Positions 42,650 through 52,049 of a stretch of 64,000 nt of DNA are shown here, piece after piece; positions within the stretch are counted from its first letter, which is position 1; every line of letters starts with the position of its first letter. The stretch spans positions 1 to 64,000 of the forward strand of contig CAVRGH010000002.1 of the NCBI GenBank assembly GCA_963720675.1, in the 5' to 3' direction. A program made the position numbers and the translations under genes. This stretch comes from JALHSW01 sp963720675. Its GTDB lineage: Bacteria > Actinomycetota > Acidimicrobiia > IMCC26256 > PALSA-555. The notes under the pieces were generated by a model, which ran no database searches, was not told the origin of the DNA, and worked only from the letters and a program-made list of their open reading frames with translations.

Positions 42650-42690
42650 CGGTCTGCTCCCGAGGGTCTGCCGCTGGTGGGATGCAGCAG

Positions 42691-42716
42691 GGTTCCCTGA
42701 CCGCCGGGGACCGAAA
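42691..42716 (-). promoter_or_regulatory. Candidate SigF/SigB-type promoter before STAS2-csbD
   Basis: Minus strand GTTT (42713-42716), 16 bases, GGGAAC (42691-42696): the -10 differs from GGGTAC by one base. Same spacing as the other two candidates. Start about 35 bases before the ATG at 42649, with GGGAG in between. Confidence 0.5.
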
Positions 42717-42723
42717 CTCGCGA

Positions 42724-43599
42724 TCAACCCTCCCGCTGCTGCACCGCGAAGATCGGTCGGTAGGGGCCGCTCGGCGGCATGAGACACGGGCGCGGGTCGT
42801 GACGCGCCCAGCGTGCCGCGGTCCCGCGGATGAGCTCCTCGCCGTGGGGCGACTGTCGCACCAGGTCGGTGTAGGAGTACGCGTCAGCGGCCGCGTAGGT
42901 CTGCAGGAGGAGTGGTCGGGGGCGGTCGGAGGTGTTCGGCGCGGAGCCGTGGACGGTCCGGCAGCTGTGCACGGTGATCGTGCCGGCCGGTCCGACGGGG
43001 TAGACCGCGTCGCCGACCCGGGCATCGTCGAGGTCGCCGTCCCGCAGCGCGCCGGTCCAGATGTCGTCAGCGCCGTACAGGTCGTACAGGGGCCCATCGT
43101 GGCTCCGCGGGACGAACCCGACCTCGCCCATACCCGGCTCGACGTCTTCGAGGAAGACGCCGACCGTGAGGAGGTCGTAGTTGGTGTGGGGCCAGAACTG
43201 GATGTCCTGGTGCCACTTGACCTCTTCGCCACCGCGCGGTGCCTTGAAGTTCAGCTTCGAGTGGTGGAACTTCACGTTCGGGCCGAGGAGGTCGGTGACG
43301 ACGTCGGTGATCACCGAGTCCGACGCGAACGCCCAGTACCCCTCGTGCAGATCGGTGGGTGAGCTGAGCCGGCGGAGCCTGGGCTCCTCGGCGGAGTGCC
43401 CCGCGTCGAGGTCGAACAGGATGTTCGACTCGGTGAGGCTCCGGCTCGACTCCACGAACTCGTCGGTGATCGCGCGCAAGCGCTCGAGCGTCGCGACGTC
43501 GACGAGGCTCGGGATGCTGATCCAGCCATCGCGCCAGTACTGCGCGCGCTGGTCCTCGGTGAGCACTCGGAGGGCTGGCTCGACCTCAGGAGCTTCCAC
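42724..43599 (-). CDS. Phytanoyl-CoA dioxygenase-family (PhyH) oxygenase
   Basis: A 291-residue Fe(II)/2-oxoglutarate oxygenase. The metal triad is His/Asp in KWHQDIQFW and the distal His in SCRTVHGSAPN, and the Arg in DRPRPLLLQTY would bind 2-oxoglutarate. Relatives hydroxylate phytanoyl-CoA, ectoine or small natural products. It overlaps the upstream GH3 gene stop by 14 bases, so it is likely in an operon with it, which suggests modification of a glycoside or its aglycone. Confidence 0.87.
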   Translation of the reverse strand: MEAPEVEPALRVLTEDQRAQYWRDGWISIPSLVDVATLERLRAITDEFVESSRSLTESNILFDLDAGHSAEEPRLRRLSSPTDLHEGYWAFASDSVITDVVTDLLGPNVKFHHSKLNFKAPRGGEEVKWHQDIQFWPHTNYDLLTVGVFLEDVEPGMGEVGFVPRSHDGPLYDLYGADDIWTGALRDGDLDDARVGDAVYPVGPAGTITVHSCRTVHGSAPNTSDRPRPLLLQTYAAADAYSYTDLVRQSPHGEELIRGTAARWARHDPRPCLMPPSGPYRPIFAVQQREG

Positions 43600-46079
43600 G
43601 CGGCACCTCCACCGGAACGGTGTGCGGGAGATCGGCCGACGAACGACCGATTCGCAGTGTGTACCGGCCGGCGTCCACGCGCCACCCCGGCTGGTCCGGG
43701 TCCCAGTACGCGAACGCCCGATCGTCGAGGGCGAACGTGATCGTCGCGGTTGCCCCCGGCTCGAGCCACACCTTCTGGAACGCCTTGAGCTCCTGGGGAG
43801 GCCGCGTGACGCGTGGCGAGCTCGGGGTGACGTAGCACTGCACGACCTCGGCGCCGCGGCGAGTCCCGGTGTTGGCGACCGGGAGCGCCACGGTCAGGAT
43901 CTCGCCCGGTGTGAACGTCGCCGAGGAGGGTGTGGGTTCGCCGAGCGTGCAGGTCGTGTACGAGCACCCGTGTCCGAACGGGAACCGCGTGGGGAGGTGG
44001 CGTGCGTCGTACCAGCGGTAGCCGACGAGGAGGCCTTCGCCGTACCGGACCTCGCCGTGCTCACCGGGGAAGTTCCCGAAGGACGGGTTGTGCTCGACGC
44101 GGACGGGGAGCGTGGTCGGCAGCCGCCCGCCAGGTTCCGCGTCGCCGAACAGGACGTCGACGAGCGCGTCGGACATCTCCTGGCCGCCGAACCACGCCTG
44201 GAGCACCGCCGGTACGTCGTCGGCCCAGTTCATGGTCACGGGTGCTCCGGTGTTGACGACGACCACGGTCCTGGGGTTCGCCGCTCGGACGCGGGTCACG
44301 AGCTCGTCCTGACGGCCCGGAAGGTCCATCGTCGACCGGTCGACGCCTTCGCGCTCCCAGTCGTCGTTGGTGCCGACGACGACGACCGCGACGTCGGCCT
44401 CGGCCGCGACCGTTACCGCACGTTCGAGCTCGTCGGGCACGAGCGGCGGCCGCCAACCGACCTTGGCGCCGAAGATCCCGAACGCGTCCCGGCTCGAGTA
44501 CTCGACGACGAGCTCGACCGCCCGGCCGGGGGTGAGCTCGCGCCCCGCGGTCAGCTCGATGCTGCCGAGTCCGAAGAGCTCATCGCCGTGGGGAGGGGCC
44601 GGATCGCCGGTGCCGTCCAGCAGAACCTCACCGTCGAGCAGGACCCGCGCCCGGCCGGCCTGGACGAGCGTGAACGTGTGCTCGCCCGCGTCGTCCGGCG
44701 TGAACCGGCCGAGGGCCCGCACCGAGAACGCCTCGTCGGGGACGTCGGGGCCCGGCGCGCCGAAGAAGATCAGGCGCCCGTCCTCGCGTCGGGTGGTCAG
44801 GAGTGCCGGACCCGCGAGGTCGTGGCCCGCGAAGACCTCGAGCAGGAACCCCGGCTCGCCATCGGGTGCGACGAGCTGCGAACCGCCGACTGGGGGAGTG
44901 GTCCGATCGATGTCGCACCCACGCTCGTAGCGAACGTCGACGGCGCCATCACCACTGCCGTCGAGGCGCGCTCGGAGCGCGTCGAGGGGGCTGGTGCGGT
45001 GGTGTGGTCGCAGGCCTGCTGATCCACCGCCCATCATCTGCACCCGCGACGCGTTCGGTCCGATCAGCGCGATGCTGCGCGTCGAGCCGTCGAGCGGGAG
45101 CAGGCCACCCTCGTTCTTGAGCAGCACCATCGCGGAGGCCGCGGCTTCGCGGGCCAGGGCGCGGTGCTCAGGGAGATCGACCGACCGTTCGAACGCGGTC
45201 GGGTCGTCATCGAGCGCGCCGAGCCGCTCGAAGATCGTGAGGAGTCGGCGGACCTTTGCGTCGACGATCGCTTCCTCCACGTCACCGACTCGCACCGCGT
45301 CGGCGAGGGCCGGACCGAAGAACCGGGCGGGACCCGGCATCTCGAGATCCTGGCCGGCGCGCGCGGCGCCGACGGTCGAGCCGTTGGCGAACCAGTCGGT
45401 GAGGACGAAACCCCCGAACCCCCACTCGTCGCGCAGGATCGTGGTGATGAGCTCTTCGTGCTCCGTGCAGTAGTGGCCGTTCAGGCGGTTGTACGCCGTC
45501 ATCACACCGAGCGCGCCACCATCGCGGACTGCGAGCTCGAAGGGCAGCAGCGTGATCTCGCGCAGCGTGCGCTCGTCGATGACCGAGTTGATCGTGTTCC
45601 GCTCGAACTCCGCGTCGTTGCCCGCGAAATGCTTGACCGTCGTCGCCACACCACGCGACTGCACACCACGCACGAACGCCGCCGCGATAGTGCCTGAGAG
45701 CAGCGGATCCTCTGAGTAGCACTCGAAGTTGCGTCCGGCGAGCGGCGATCGGTGGATGTTGACCGTGGGCGCGAGCAGCACGCGGCACGCTTTGGTCAGG
45801 GTCTCGTCGCCGAGCATCTCGCCCACGCGCTCGATCAGTGCCGGATCCCAGGTCGCTCCGAGGGCGGACCCGCACGGGATGCACACCGCGGTCGCGGTGC
45901 CGGAGCCGAGGAACGACGAGCCGCGAGCGCCGTTGGGGCCGTCGGTGACCCGGACGGGTGGGATCCCCAGGCGCTCGACGGCGTTCGTCGACCAGAGGTC
46001 GTGGCCGGCGGTCAGCGCAGGCCTTCTCGTCGAGCGTGAGCTCGGCGAGGAGTGCTTCGACGTCGCGGCCGGCGCTCAC
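43586..46079 (-). CDS. GH3 beta-glucosidase with PA14 domain (one frameshift)
   Basis: Glycoside hydrolase family 3 enzyme of about 830 residues. The (alpha/beta)8 domain has GNDAEFERNT, the nucleophile Asp in GFVLTDWFA, and NIHRSPLAGRNFECYSEDP. A PA14-like insert follows (FFGAPGPDVPDEAFSVRALG), then the alpha/beta sandwich with LPGRQDELV and TLPVRVEHNPSFGN and a C-terminal fibronectin-III-like domain. The frame breaks near 46018-46021: LAELTLDEKA at the N-terminus connects to LTAGHDLWSTNAVERLG after one base is dropped. No signal peptide, so it is probably intracellular. GTG at 46079 is the start; ATG at 46097 is possible. Confidence 0.88.
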
Positions 46080-46118
46080 GCGTCCATCATCACCCATCCG
46101 ACGGAACGCGTGCCCGGG

Positions 46119-46784
46119 TCAGCGGGTCCGATGGATGTTGAAGTCGGGAGTGACCGGTTCGAGGCCGAGCCGCTCGCGCTGGAGGTTCATGTCCTTGATC
46201 TCGCCCCGCTGGAGCGCGGCCACGCCCCGGGCGAACCGGCGAACGCGGTCGTTCTCGCCCTGCGCGGCCGCCTCGTCGGACATCGCGACTCCGGCTGCGT
46301 GGTGCTGGATCATGAGTCGGGTGAACAGGTCGTCGGCCTCGAGCCCTGTGGCCGCGCGCAGCTCGTCGAACTGCGCCTGGGTCGCCAGGCCGGGCATCTC
46401 GCTCGACGGCACGGTCTCGCCCATCCAGTCCATCGCGATGCCGTCGCCGACCGTCGAGGGGTTGCCCGCCTCGCCGAGCAGGCTGTTCATCAGCCCGATC
46501 TGCGAGGACTGGTCGGTGATGATCTCGCGGGCGATGTTGCCGATCACCGGCGAGCTCTCGTTGTGGAGGTACTCGAACGCGAGGTTGATCGCTCCCTGGT
46601 GGTGGTCGGTCATGTCGGCGAGGAAGCCCGAGTCGACGTTGCTGAACGACTCTTCGCCGGGTTGTCCGATCCACCACCCGACGAGACCGGCGAGGAACAC
46701 GAGTACGAGACCGCCGACGACGTACCGGGAGAACGGGATCGGAGGGCGCCGCGTCGGAGTCGACGGTGCTGCGGGCTGGTCCAT
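46119..46784 (-). CDS. DUF305 protein, membrane-anchored
   Basis: A 221-residue protein with one N-terminal transmembrane helix (about 20-40) and a DUF305 domain facing outwards. The paired motif is MTDHHQGAI and MIQHHAAGV, with His pairs that bind metal (copper or silver in some studied relatives). Its downstream neighbours are not related. The first half of the frame upstream of the ATG at 46784 is non-coding. Gap to the following ThDP gene is 91 bases with nothing visible. Confidence 0.87.
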   Translation of the reverse strand: MDQPAAPSTPTRRPPIPFSRYVVGGLVLVFLAGLVGWWIGQPGEESFSNVDSGFLADMTDHHQGAINLAFEYLHNESSPVIGNIAREIITDQSSQIGLMNSLLGEAGNPSTVGDGIAMDWMGETVPSSEMPGLATQAQFDELRAATGLEADDLFTRLMIQHHAAGVAMSDEAAAQGENDRVRRFARGVAALQRGEIKDMNLQRERLGLEPVTPDFNIHRTR

Positions 46785-46875
46785 CACGGCTCCGTTCGAA
46801 GGGACAGCACCCAGCGTGGCACACCGCAACCCACGCTTACGATGCAGCCCAACCCTCGGGTGCCAACGCTCGGTT

Positions 46876-48808
46876 TCAGACGAGCTCGGGGTCGGTCACG
46901 ATGTGGACGAGCGCGGGACCTTCGTGCGCGAGCGCTCGTTCGAGCGCGTCGTCGAGCTGGTCGGGCGACTCGACCCGGATGCCGAGCGCGCCGCAGAGGC
47001 GCGCGTACTCCGCGAAGTCCGGGTTGTGCAGCGACGTCTGCCACACCTCGAAGTGGGCGGCTCGCTGTTCCTTCGTGATCTTGCCGAGTGACGAGTTGTC
47101 GAGGAGCACGTGGGTGATGTTCATCCCGTACTTGACCGCCGTCGTGAGCTCGGCGAGGTACTGGCCGAATCCACCGTCCCCGGTCACCGCGATGATGGGC
47201 CGCTCGGGCGCGGCCGCCCACGCACCCATCGCCGCGGGGAACCGAACCCGATCGAGCCGAGGTAGCCGGACATGAGGACGGACTGTCGCGTGCACTCGAA
47301 GTAGCGGCCGAACGAGTACGCGTGGTTGCCAACATCGACGGCGAGCACTGCGTCCTCGGGGACCATCCGCGTCATCGCGTCGAAGACGGCGATCGAGCTC
47401 ACGCCGAGCCCGCGATCGTCCGAGAGGCGCTGCGCCTTCTCGGCACGCCAGATCGACCAACGCTCCGCAACGTCAGGCGCCTGGTCGACGCGGTACGGGA
47501 TCATCAAGGCACTGCTCGGCGAGCAATCGCGCCGTGACGCCGACGTGCCCGAGCAGGGGGACGGTCACCGGGTGGAACCGGCCCGAGCGCCATCGGGTCG
47601 AAGTCGACCTGGACGATCGGCTTGTACGAAGCGATCCCGGTGTGGTTCGAGAACGACGCTCCGAACACGACGATGAGGTCGGATTCGTTCATGCACCAGC
47701 TCGCGACCGGTGTCCCGCTACGGCCGAGCACGCCGGCACCGAGCGGGTGTCGTTCCGAGATCTGGCCCTTGGCCTTGAAGGTCGTGAGCACGGGGCGTGG
47801 AGGCGCTCGGCCAGAGCGAGCACGTCGGGCATGTCGAAGCGCGCGCCGTGACCGACGACGATGACCGGCCGTCTCGCGTCGCGGCGATGAGCGCGACGGC
47901 ATCCGCGAGCGCGTCGGCGGGCGGCGCGATCTCGTCGTTGCCGACCCGCCCGGAGGGGCCGGACGCGGCCGCACCGTCGTCGACGGCCTGCACCTGCACC
48001 TCGTCCGGGAGCACCAGGTGGGCGACGTTGCGTCCGACCTGTGCGTGCTTGCATGCGAGCGTCATCAGCTCCGCGTGGTCCGACTCTGGGAGCACGGTCT
48101 TGGAGTACGACGCGACGTCCGAGAACGCGGCGGTGAGGTCGATGTCCTGGAACGCACCACGCCCGAGCACGTTGGACGGCACCTGGCCGGAGATGGCGAG
48201 CACGGGCGATCGGTCCGCCTTGGCGTCGTACAGCCCGGTGAGGAGGTTCGTCGATCCCGGCCCCGCGATGCCGAAGCACGCCGCCGGACGACCGGTGAGC
48301 TTCCCGTACGCCGACGCGGCGAACGCACCCGCGCCCTCGTGGCGGATCCCGATGAACGTCAGGTTGCCGGCCTCCTCCTGCCGACGCATCGCGTCGGCGA
48401 AGCCGAGGTTCGAGTGCCCGACCATCCCGAACACGTGGGTGACGCCCCACGCGACCATCGTCTCGACCATCACGTCGGAGACCGTGCGGGGTGCCGCGGG
48501 TTCGTCCTCGAGTCCGACGTAGACCCCGTCGGCGCGGACCTCGACCGGGAAGCACGACGGCGCGTCGCTGAACCCCGCGGCGGTGTGCCCGTGAGCGGGT
48601 CGTAGTCGTAGCCGTGCCACGGGCAGCGCAGCAGACCCTTCTCGATCGAGCCCTCGCCGAGCGGCCCGCCCTGGTGCGGGCAGTGGTTGTCGAGCGCGCC
48701 GTAGCGGTCACCGACGCGCGTCAACGCGAGGGAACGAGTGCCCGCGGTGACCGTGCGGACCCGTCCGTCGGGGAGATCGTCGACCTCGGCGACCTTGTGC
48801 CACCGCAC
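46876..48808 (-). pseudogene. Rieske [2Fe-2S] domain plus ThDP-dependent enzyme, frameshifted
   Basis: Read in order on the minus strand with about five frame corrections (near 48595, 47880, 47790, 47570 and 47240), the region encodes one protein of about 640 residues. An N-terminal Rieske domain (MRWHKVAEVDDLPDGRVRTV, NHCPHQGG, LLRCPWHGYDYD) binds a 2Fe-2S cluster. It is followed directly by a thiamine-diphosphate enzyme: PYR domain with catalytic Glu in GIRHEGAGAFAASAYG, LISGQVPSN-like loops and a PP domain with VTGDGGFGQYLAEL and VLLDNSSLGK. Nearest relatives are acetolactate synthase-like or pyruvate oxidase-like enzymes. The Rieske part could feed or take electrons. Confidence 0.8.
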
Positions 48809-48891
48809 TGTCGGTCATCTGGTCAGTGAGTGCTGGGTCGGTCATGCGGAGACAGTGCCGCGAGGCATCGTCGCGTTACACGGCCCGACGG

Positions 48892-49174
48892 TCACCCCTC
48901 GGCGTGGTAGTCGCGGAATGCCCGGAGGAGCTCTTCGCGTGCGGGCACCGGCAGCGCCTCGACGTCGTCGACCGTCACGTGGCCCGCTCAGCTCGATGGT
49001 GCGACGCAGCTGCTCGACATAGTCGACGCAGCTGGAGCAGACCTGCAGGTGCCGTTCGAACCGAGCTCGTTCCCGGGCCGGCATGGTCCCCTCGAGGTAC
49101 TCGGTGACCGTCTCGACAAGGAGCGCGCACGGGTAGTCGCCGGTGAGGCGGAGGTACAACCTGCGGAAGATCAT
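48892..49174 (-). CDS. Zinc-finger anti-sigma factor (zf-HC2/ZAS), one frameshift
   Basis: About 93 residues after repair. It has the ZAS-type motif RFERHLQVCSSCVDYVEQL, His-x3-Cys-x2-Cys, which binds zinc and a sigma factor. One base shifts near 48981-48985; the continuation HVTVDDVEALPVPAREELL and FRDYHAEG gives the natural C-terminus at 48892, whereas reading straight on yields an Arg-rich tail. No transmembrane helix, so it is cytoplasmic and could be redox- or metal-sensitive. The ATG overlaps the sigma stop by ATGA. Confidence 0.8.
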
Positions 49175-49825
49175 CGGACGGCTTCCTCGAAGTGGAGCTC
49201 GAGTGCGCGGCGCACTTTCGACCGTGCCCGGTGCAACAGCACTCGTTGGTTCGTCTCGGAGATCTCCAGGGCGTTACAGACTTCGTCGGCCTCCCAACCG
49301 TCGATGTCCCGCATGGTGATCACGGTCTGCTGCGTCGGCGGCAGCGTGCCGATGGCCTCCGTAACGATGGACAACGTCTCATCGCTGAGGAGCTGCACCT
49401 CGGGCTGCTCGTCCCACGGGAACGGGTGGATTCGCCCAGTGACCGGGCCACCGGTCGCGTGGACCGCGAAATCGTTCGGGGTCTACCGCGTGCTCCTCGG
49501 CGTCGAGCTCGGAGGTGAAGGACGCGAACGGAGTTGTGCGGTGCTCCTTCACGCCTTTCGATCGAGCGACGTTGACGAGGATCCGGTACACCCACGTCTT
49601 GAGCGACGACCGCTGTTCGAACCGGTCGACGCCGGTGATCACGGCGACCCATGTCTCCTGGACCGCCTCGTGGGCGGCGTCGGTGTTCGACACGTAGGTG
49701 CGCGCAAGTCGGAGGAGGGGCGCCGAATACCGGTCGAGGACCCAGGCGAACGCGGCTTCGTCGCCGCGGCGGAGCGCCGGGACGAGCACGTCATCGTCCG
49801 AGTAGTCGGCCTCCGGCTCGGGCAC
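49171..49825 (-). CDS. ECF RNA polymerase sigma factor (one frameshift)
   Basis: About 217 residues after repair. Region 2 reads ALRRGDEAAFAWVLDRYSAPL and AHEAVQETWVAVITGVDRFE, region 4 LPPTQQTVITMRDIDGW and VCNALEISETNQRVLLHRAR. Reading stops being coherent near 49469-49471, where TTT appears to contain one extra T; deleting it joins DPERFAVHATGG to IHPFPWDEQPEVQLL. The GTG at 49825 begins the protein. It is coupled to the zinc-finger anti-sigma gene, the usual arrangement for stress-responsive ECF pairs. Its regulon is not evident. Confidence 0.85.
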
Positions 49826-49949
49826 GGCGCCATTCTGACCTCGACTGCGGTCGCGGGCGACGCCGGCCACGGGTGAGCCCGACCGTCCCGGCCGGCGAGC
49901 CAGAGTGACCACCCAACCGACGTGTAACGGAACGACGTCCCGGGAGACG

Positions 49950-50708
49950 ATGCAACCCATGAACCTCAACAAGATCCAGCAGGAGTGGTCGGAGCAGAGC
50001 ACGTGGGACTTCTCCGACCTCAGGGCACTCGTCATCAACTGCACCTTGAAGCGCTCACCGGAGGTGTCGAACACGCAGGGTCTCGCCGACCTCGCGCTCG
50101 CCATCTTCGAGGCGAACGGCGTCGAGACCGAGGTCATCCGGGCGATCGACCACGACATCGCGACCGGGATCTATCCCGACATGACCGAGCACGGCTGGGC
50201 GAGCGACGAGTGGCCGGCGATCTACGAGCGGGTGATGGCCGCCGACATCCTCATCCTCGCGATGCCGATCTGGCTCGGGGAGAAGTCCTCGGTCTGCACG
50301 AAGGTCATCGAACGGTTGTACGGCAACTCGCACCTGCTCACCGAGGACGGGCAGTGGTCGTACTACGGCCGCGTCGGCGGTTGCATCGTCACGGGCAACG
50401 AGGACGGCGCCAAGCACTGCTCGATGAACGTCCTCTACTCACTGCAGCACCTCGGCTACGTGATCCCGCCCCAGGCGGACTGCGCGTGGCTGGGGGAGGC
50501 CGGCCCCGGACCCTCGTACCTCGACCCGGGTTCGGGTGGTCCCGCCAACGACTTCACCAACCGGAACACCACGTTCATGGCCTGGAACCTGATGCACGTC
50601 GCGCGGATGCTCAAGGACAACGGCGGGATCCCGGCGCACGGCAACCAGCCGAAGCTCTGGGACGCAGGGTGCCGTTTCGACTTCCCGAACCCCGAGTACC
50701 GAGTCTGA
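49950..50708 (+). CDS. Flavodoxin-fold NAD(P)H-dependent FMN reductase
   Basis: A 252-residue flavoprotein of the NADPH-dependent FMN reductase/flavodoxin family. The phosphate loop is NCTLKRSPEVSNTQGL, the flavin contacts DILILAMPIWLGEKSS and VTGNEDGAKHC, with WLGEAGPGPSYLD late. These proteins reduce quinones or nitro compounds or supply reduced FMN. The ATG at 49950 (MQPMNLN) is favoured because GGGAG precedes it; GTG at 49905 would add 15 residues. The promoter zone between the divergent sigma gene and this gene is 124 bases. Confidence 0.85.
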   Translation: MQPMNLNKIQQEWSEQSTWDFSDLRALVINCTLKRSPEVSNTQGLADLALAIFEANGVETEVIRAIDHDIATGIYPDMTEHGWASDEWPAIYERVMAADILILAMPIWLGEKSSVCTKVIERLYGNSHLLTEDGQWSYYGRVGGCIVTGNEDGAKHCSMNVLYSLQHLGYVIPPQADCAWLGEAGPGPSYLDPGSGGPANDFTNRNTTFMAWNLMHVARMLKDNGGIPAHGNQPKLWDAGCRFDFPNPEYRV

Positions 50709-50762
50709 CGCTCGCGGCTACCTGGCGGAGTGCTTGCTACGGTCGGCCGGGAGGAGTTGCCG

Positions 50763-50924
50763 ATGCCGCAGGAGCAGTCCCAGAAGAGTGGTGACCCGCC
50801 GCTGGGCAAGTGCGCCGTGTGTGACGAGCCGGTCACGACGGCAGATCCCGGTCGACTGCAGTTCTCCGCCGCGACGGGATCGATGACGCACGTCCACGAC
50901 CGGTGCCGGCCCGAAAATCAGTAG
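50763..50924 (+). CDS. Small Cys-rich protein (CxxC zinc-ribbon-like)
   Basis: A 53-residue protein, GKCAVCDEPVTTADPGRL then HVHDRCRP: two cysteines in CxxC and a later His/Cys set, enough for one zinc site. GGAGGAG precedes the ATG at 50763, and an in-frame start at 50730 is rejected because it lies before the ribosome site. The last 17 bases, which include its stop codon, are duplicated in tandem downstream. It probably belongs to the same transcript as the reductase. No name can be given. Confidence 0.6.
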   Translation: MPQEQSQKSGDPPLGKCAVCDEPVTTADPGRLQFSAATGSMTHVHDRCRPENQ

Positions 50925-50941
50925 GGCCCGAGAATCAGTAG
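50908..50941 (+). repeat. 17-bp tandem duplication spanning a stop codon
   Basis: GGCCCGAAAATCAGTAG is repeated next to itself as GGCCCGAGAATCAGTAG, one mismatch. The first copy holds the end of the small protein gene; the second contains the TAGCGT element of the next gene. Confidence 0.8.
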
Positions 50942-50944
50942 CGT
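50939..50944 (+). promoter_or_regulatory. Predicted leaderless -10 element of the DapB-like gene
   Basis: TAGCGT ends six bases before the ATG at 50951. It lies partly in the second copy of the tandem duplication, so that event may have created the promoter. Confidence 0.45.
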
Positions 50945-50950
50945 CGGGTC

Positions 50951-52036
50951 ATGACGAATCGCGTGGTGGTGTGGGGGACGGGCAACGTCGGGCGGCCGGC
51001 GTTGCGCGCGGTCGCGGCGCACCGGGACCTGGAGCTCGTGGGTGTCGTCGTTGCGAACCCCGCGAAGGTGGGTCGCGACGCCGGTGAGCTGGCGGGGATC
51101 GAGCCCCTCGGGGTCGCGGCCACAGATGACCGGACGATCGCGTTCGCCGACGACGTCGACGCGGTGGTCTATGCCGCGACCGCAGACACGCGTCCCGACG
51201 AGGCGCTGGTCGACCTCGTCGCGTGCCTCGGCGCGGGCGCCAACGTCGTGTCGACGGCGTTCTACCCGCTGCTCCACCCACCGAGCGCGCCACGTCATCT
51301 GATGGACCTCGTCGAGGGTGCGTGCGCCGACGGCGACTCGTCGGTCTTCGTCTCGGGCATCGACCCCGGATGGGCGCTCGACATCCTCCCCGGGCTGGTG
51401 AGCGGGGTGAGCGCGGGGATCGAGGAGATCCGGATCCAGGAGCTCTTCAACTACGCCTTGTACGACCAGCCCGAGGTCGTGCGCGAGGTCATCGGGTTCG
51501 GGGGGTCGATGGACGACCTGCCGCTCATGCTCCTCGACTTCTCCCTCGACATGGTGTGGGCCCCGATGGTGCGCGTGCTCGCCGACCTGCTCGAGGTCGA
51601 GCTCGAGGCGATCACGACGCAGGTCGAGCGGCGACCTTTGGAGCGCACGATCGAGGTGCCGGGCATGGGCACGTTCGAGGCGGGTACCCAGGGCGCGTTC
51701 CGGTTCGAGGTGCAGGGCGTCGTCGACGGCCATCCGCTGCTCGTGGTGGAGCACGTCACGCGCATCGACGACGAGTGCGCGCCCGAGTGGCCGCGCTCGC
51801 CGACCGGCGAGCACCGCGTCTGCATCACCGGACACCCGAACCTGACCGTCTCGGTCCATGGCACCGAACCCGGCGAGCCGGGTGCGGCGGGTGGCGGCAA
51901 CGCGACCGCGGCCAACCGCGTCGTGAACGCGATCCCCGCAGTGTGCGCTGCACCGGCCGGCCCGGTCGGCCCGCTCGACCTGCCCTTCATCTCGGGCTCG
52001 GCCCAGCTGCGTCACCCGGCGCGGGCGAAGTCCTGA
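50951..52036 (+). CDS. Dihydrodipicolinate reductase-like NAD(P)H dehydrogenase
   Basis: A 361-residue protein with the Rossmann motif VVWGTGNVGRPALRAV and a DapB-like body, of the family annotated dihydrodipicolinate reductase or 2,4-diaminopentanoate dehydrogenase-like in actinobacteria. VNVVSTAFYPLLHP and VSGIDPGWALDILPGLV are further marks; the real DapB substrate motif is missing, so it probably acts on another imine or amino acid. The C-terminal part contains VCITGHPNLTVSV. Start ATG at 50951 fits the leaderless -10. A very short gap to the next, convergent small gene. Confidence 0.82.
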   Translation: MTNRVVVWGTGNVGRPALRAVAAHRDLELVGVVVANPAKVGRDAGELAGIEPLGVAATDDRTIAFADDVDAVVYAATADTRPDEALVDLVACLGAGANVVSTAFYPLLHPPSAPRHLMDLVEGACADGDSSVFVSGIDPGWALDILPGLVSGVSAGIEEIRIQELFNYALYDQPEVVREVIGFGGSMDDLPLMLLDFSLDMVWAPMVRVLADLLEVELEAITTQVERRPLERTIEVPGMGTFEAGTQGAFRFEVQGVVDGHPLLVVEHVTRIDDECAPEWPRSPTGEHRVCITGHPNLTVSVHGTEPGEPGAAGGGNATAANRVVNAIPAVCAAPAGPVGPLDLPFISGSAQLRHPARAKS

Positions 52037-52049
52037 CTCCGCCCGCCGT

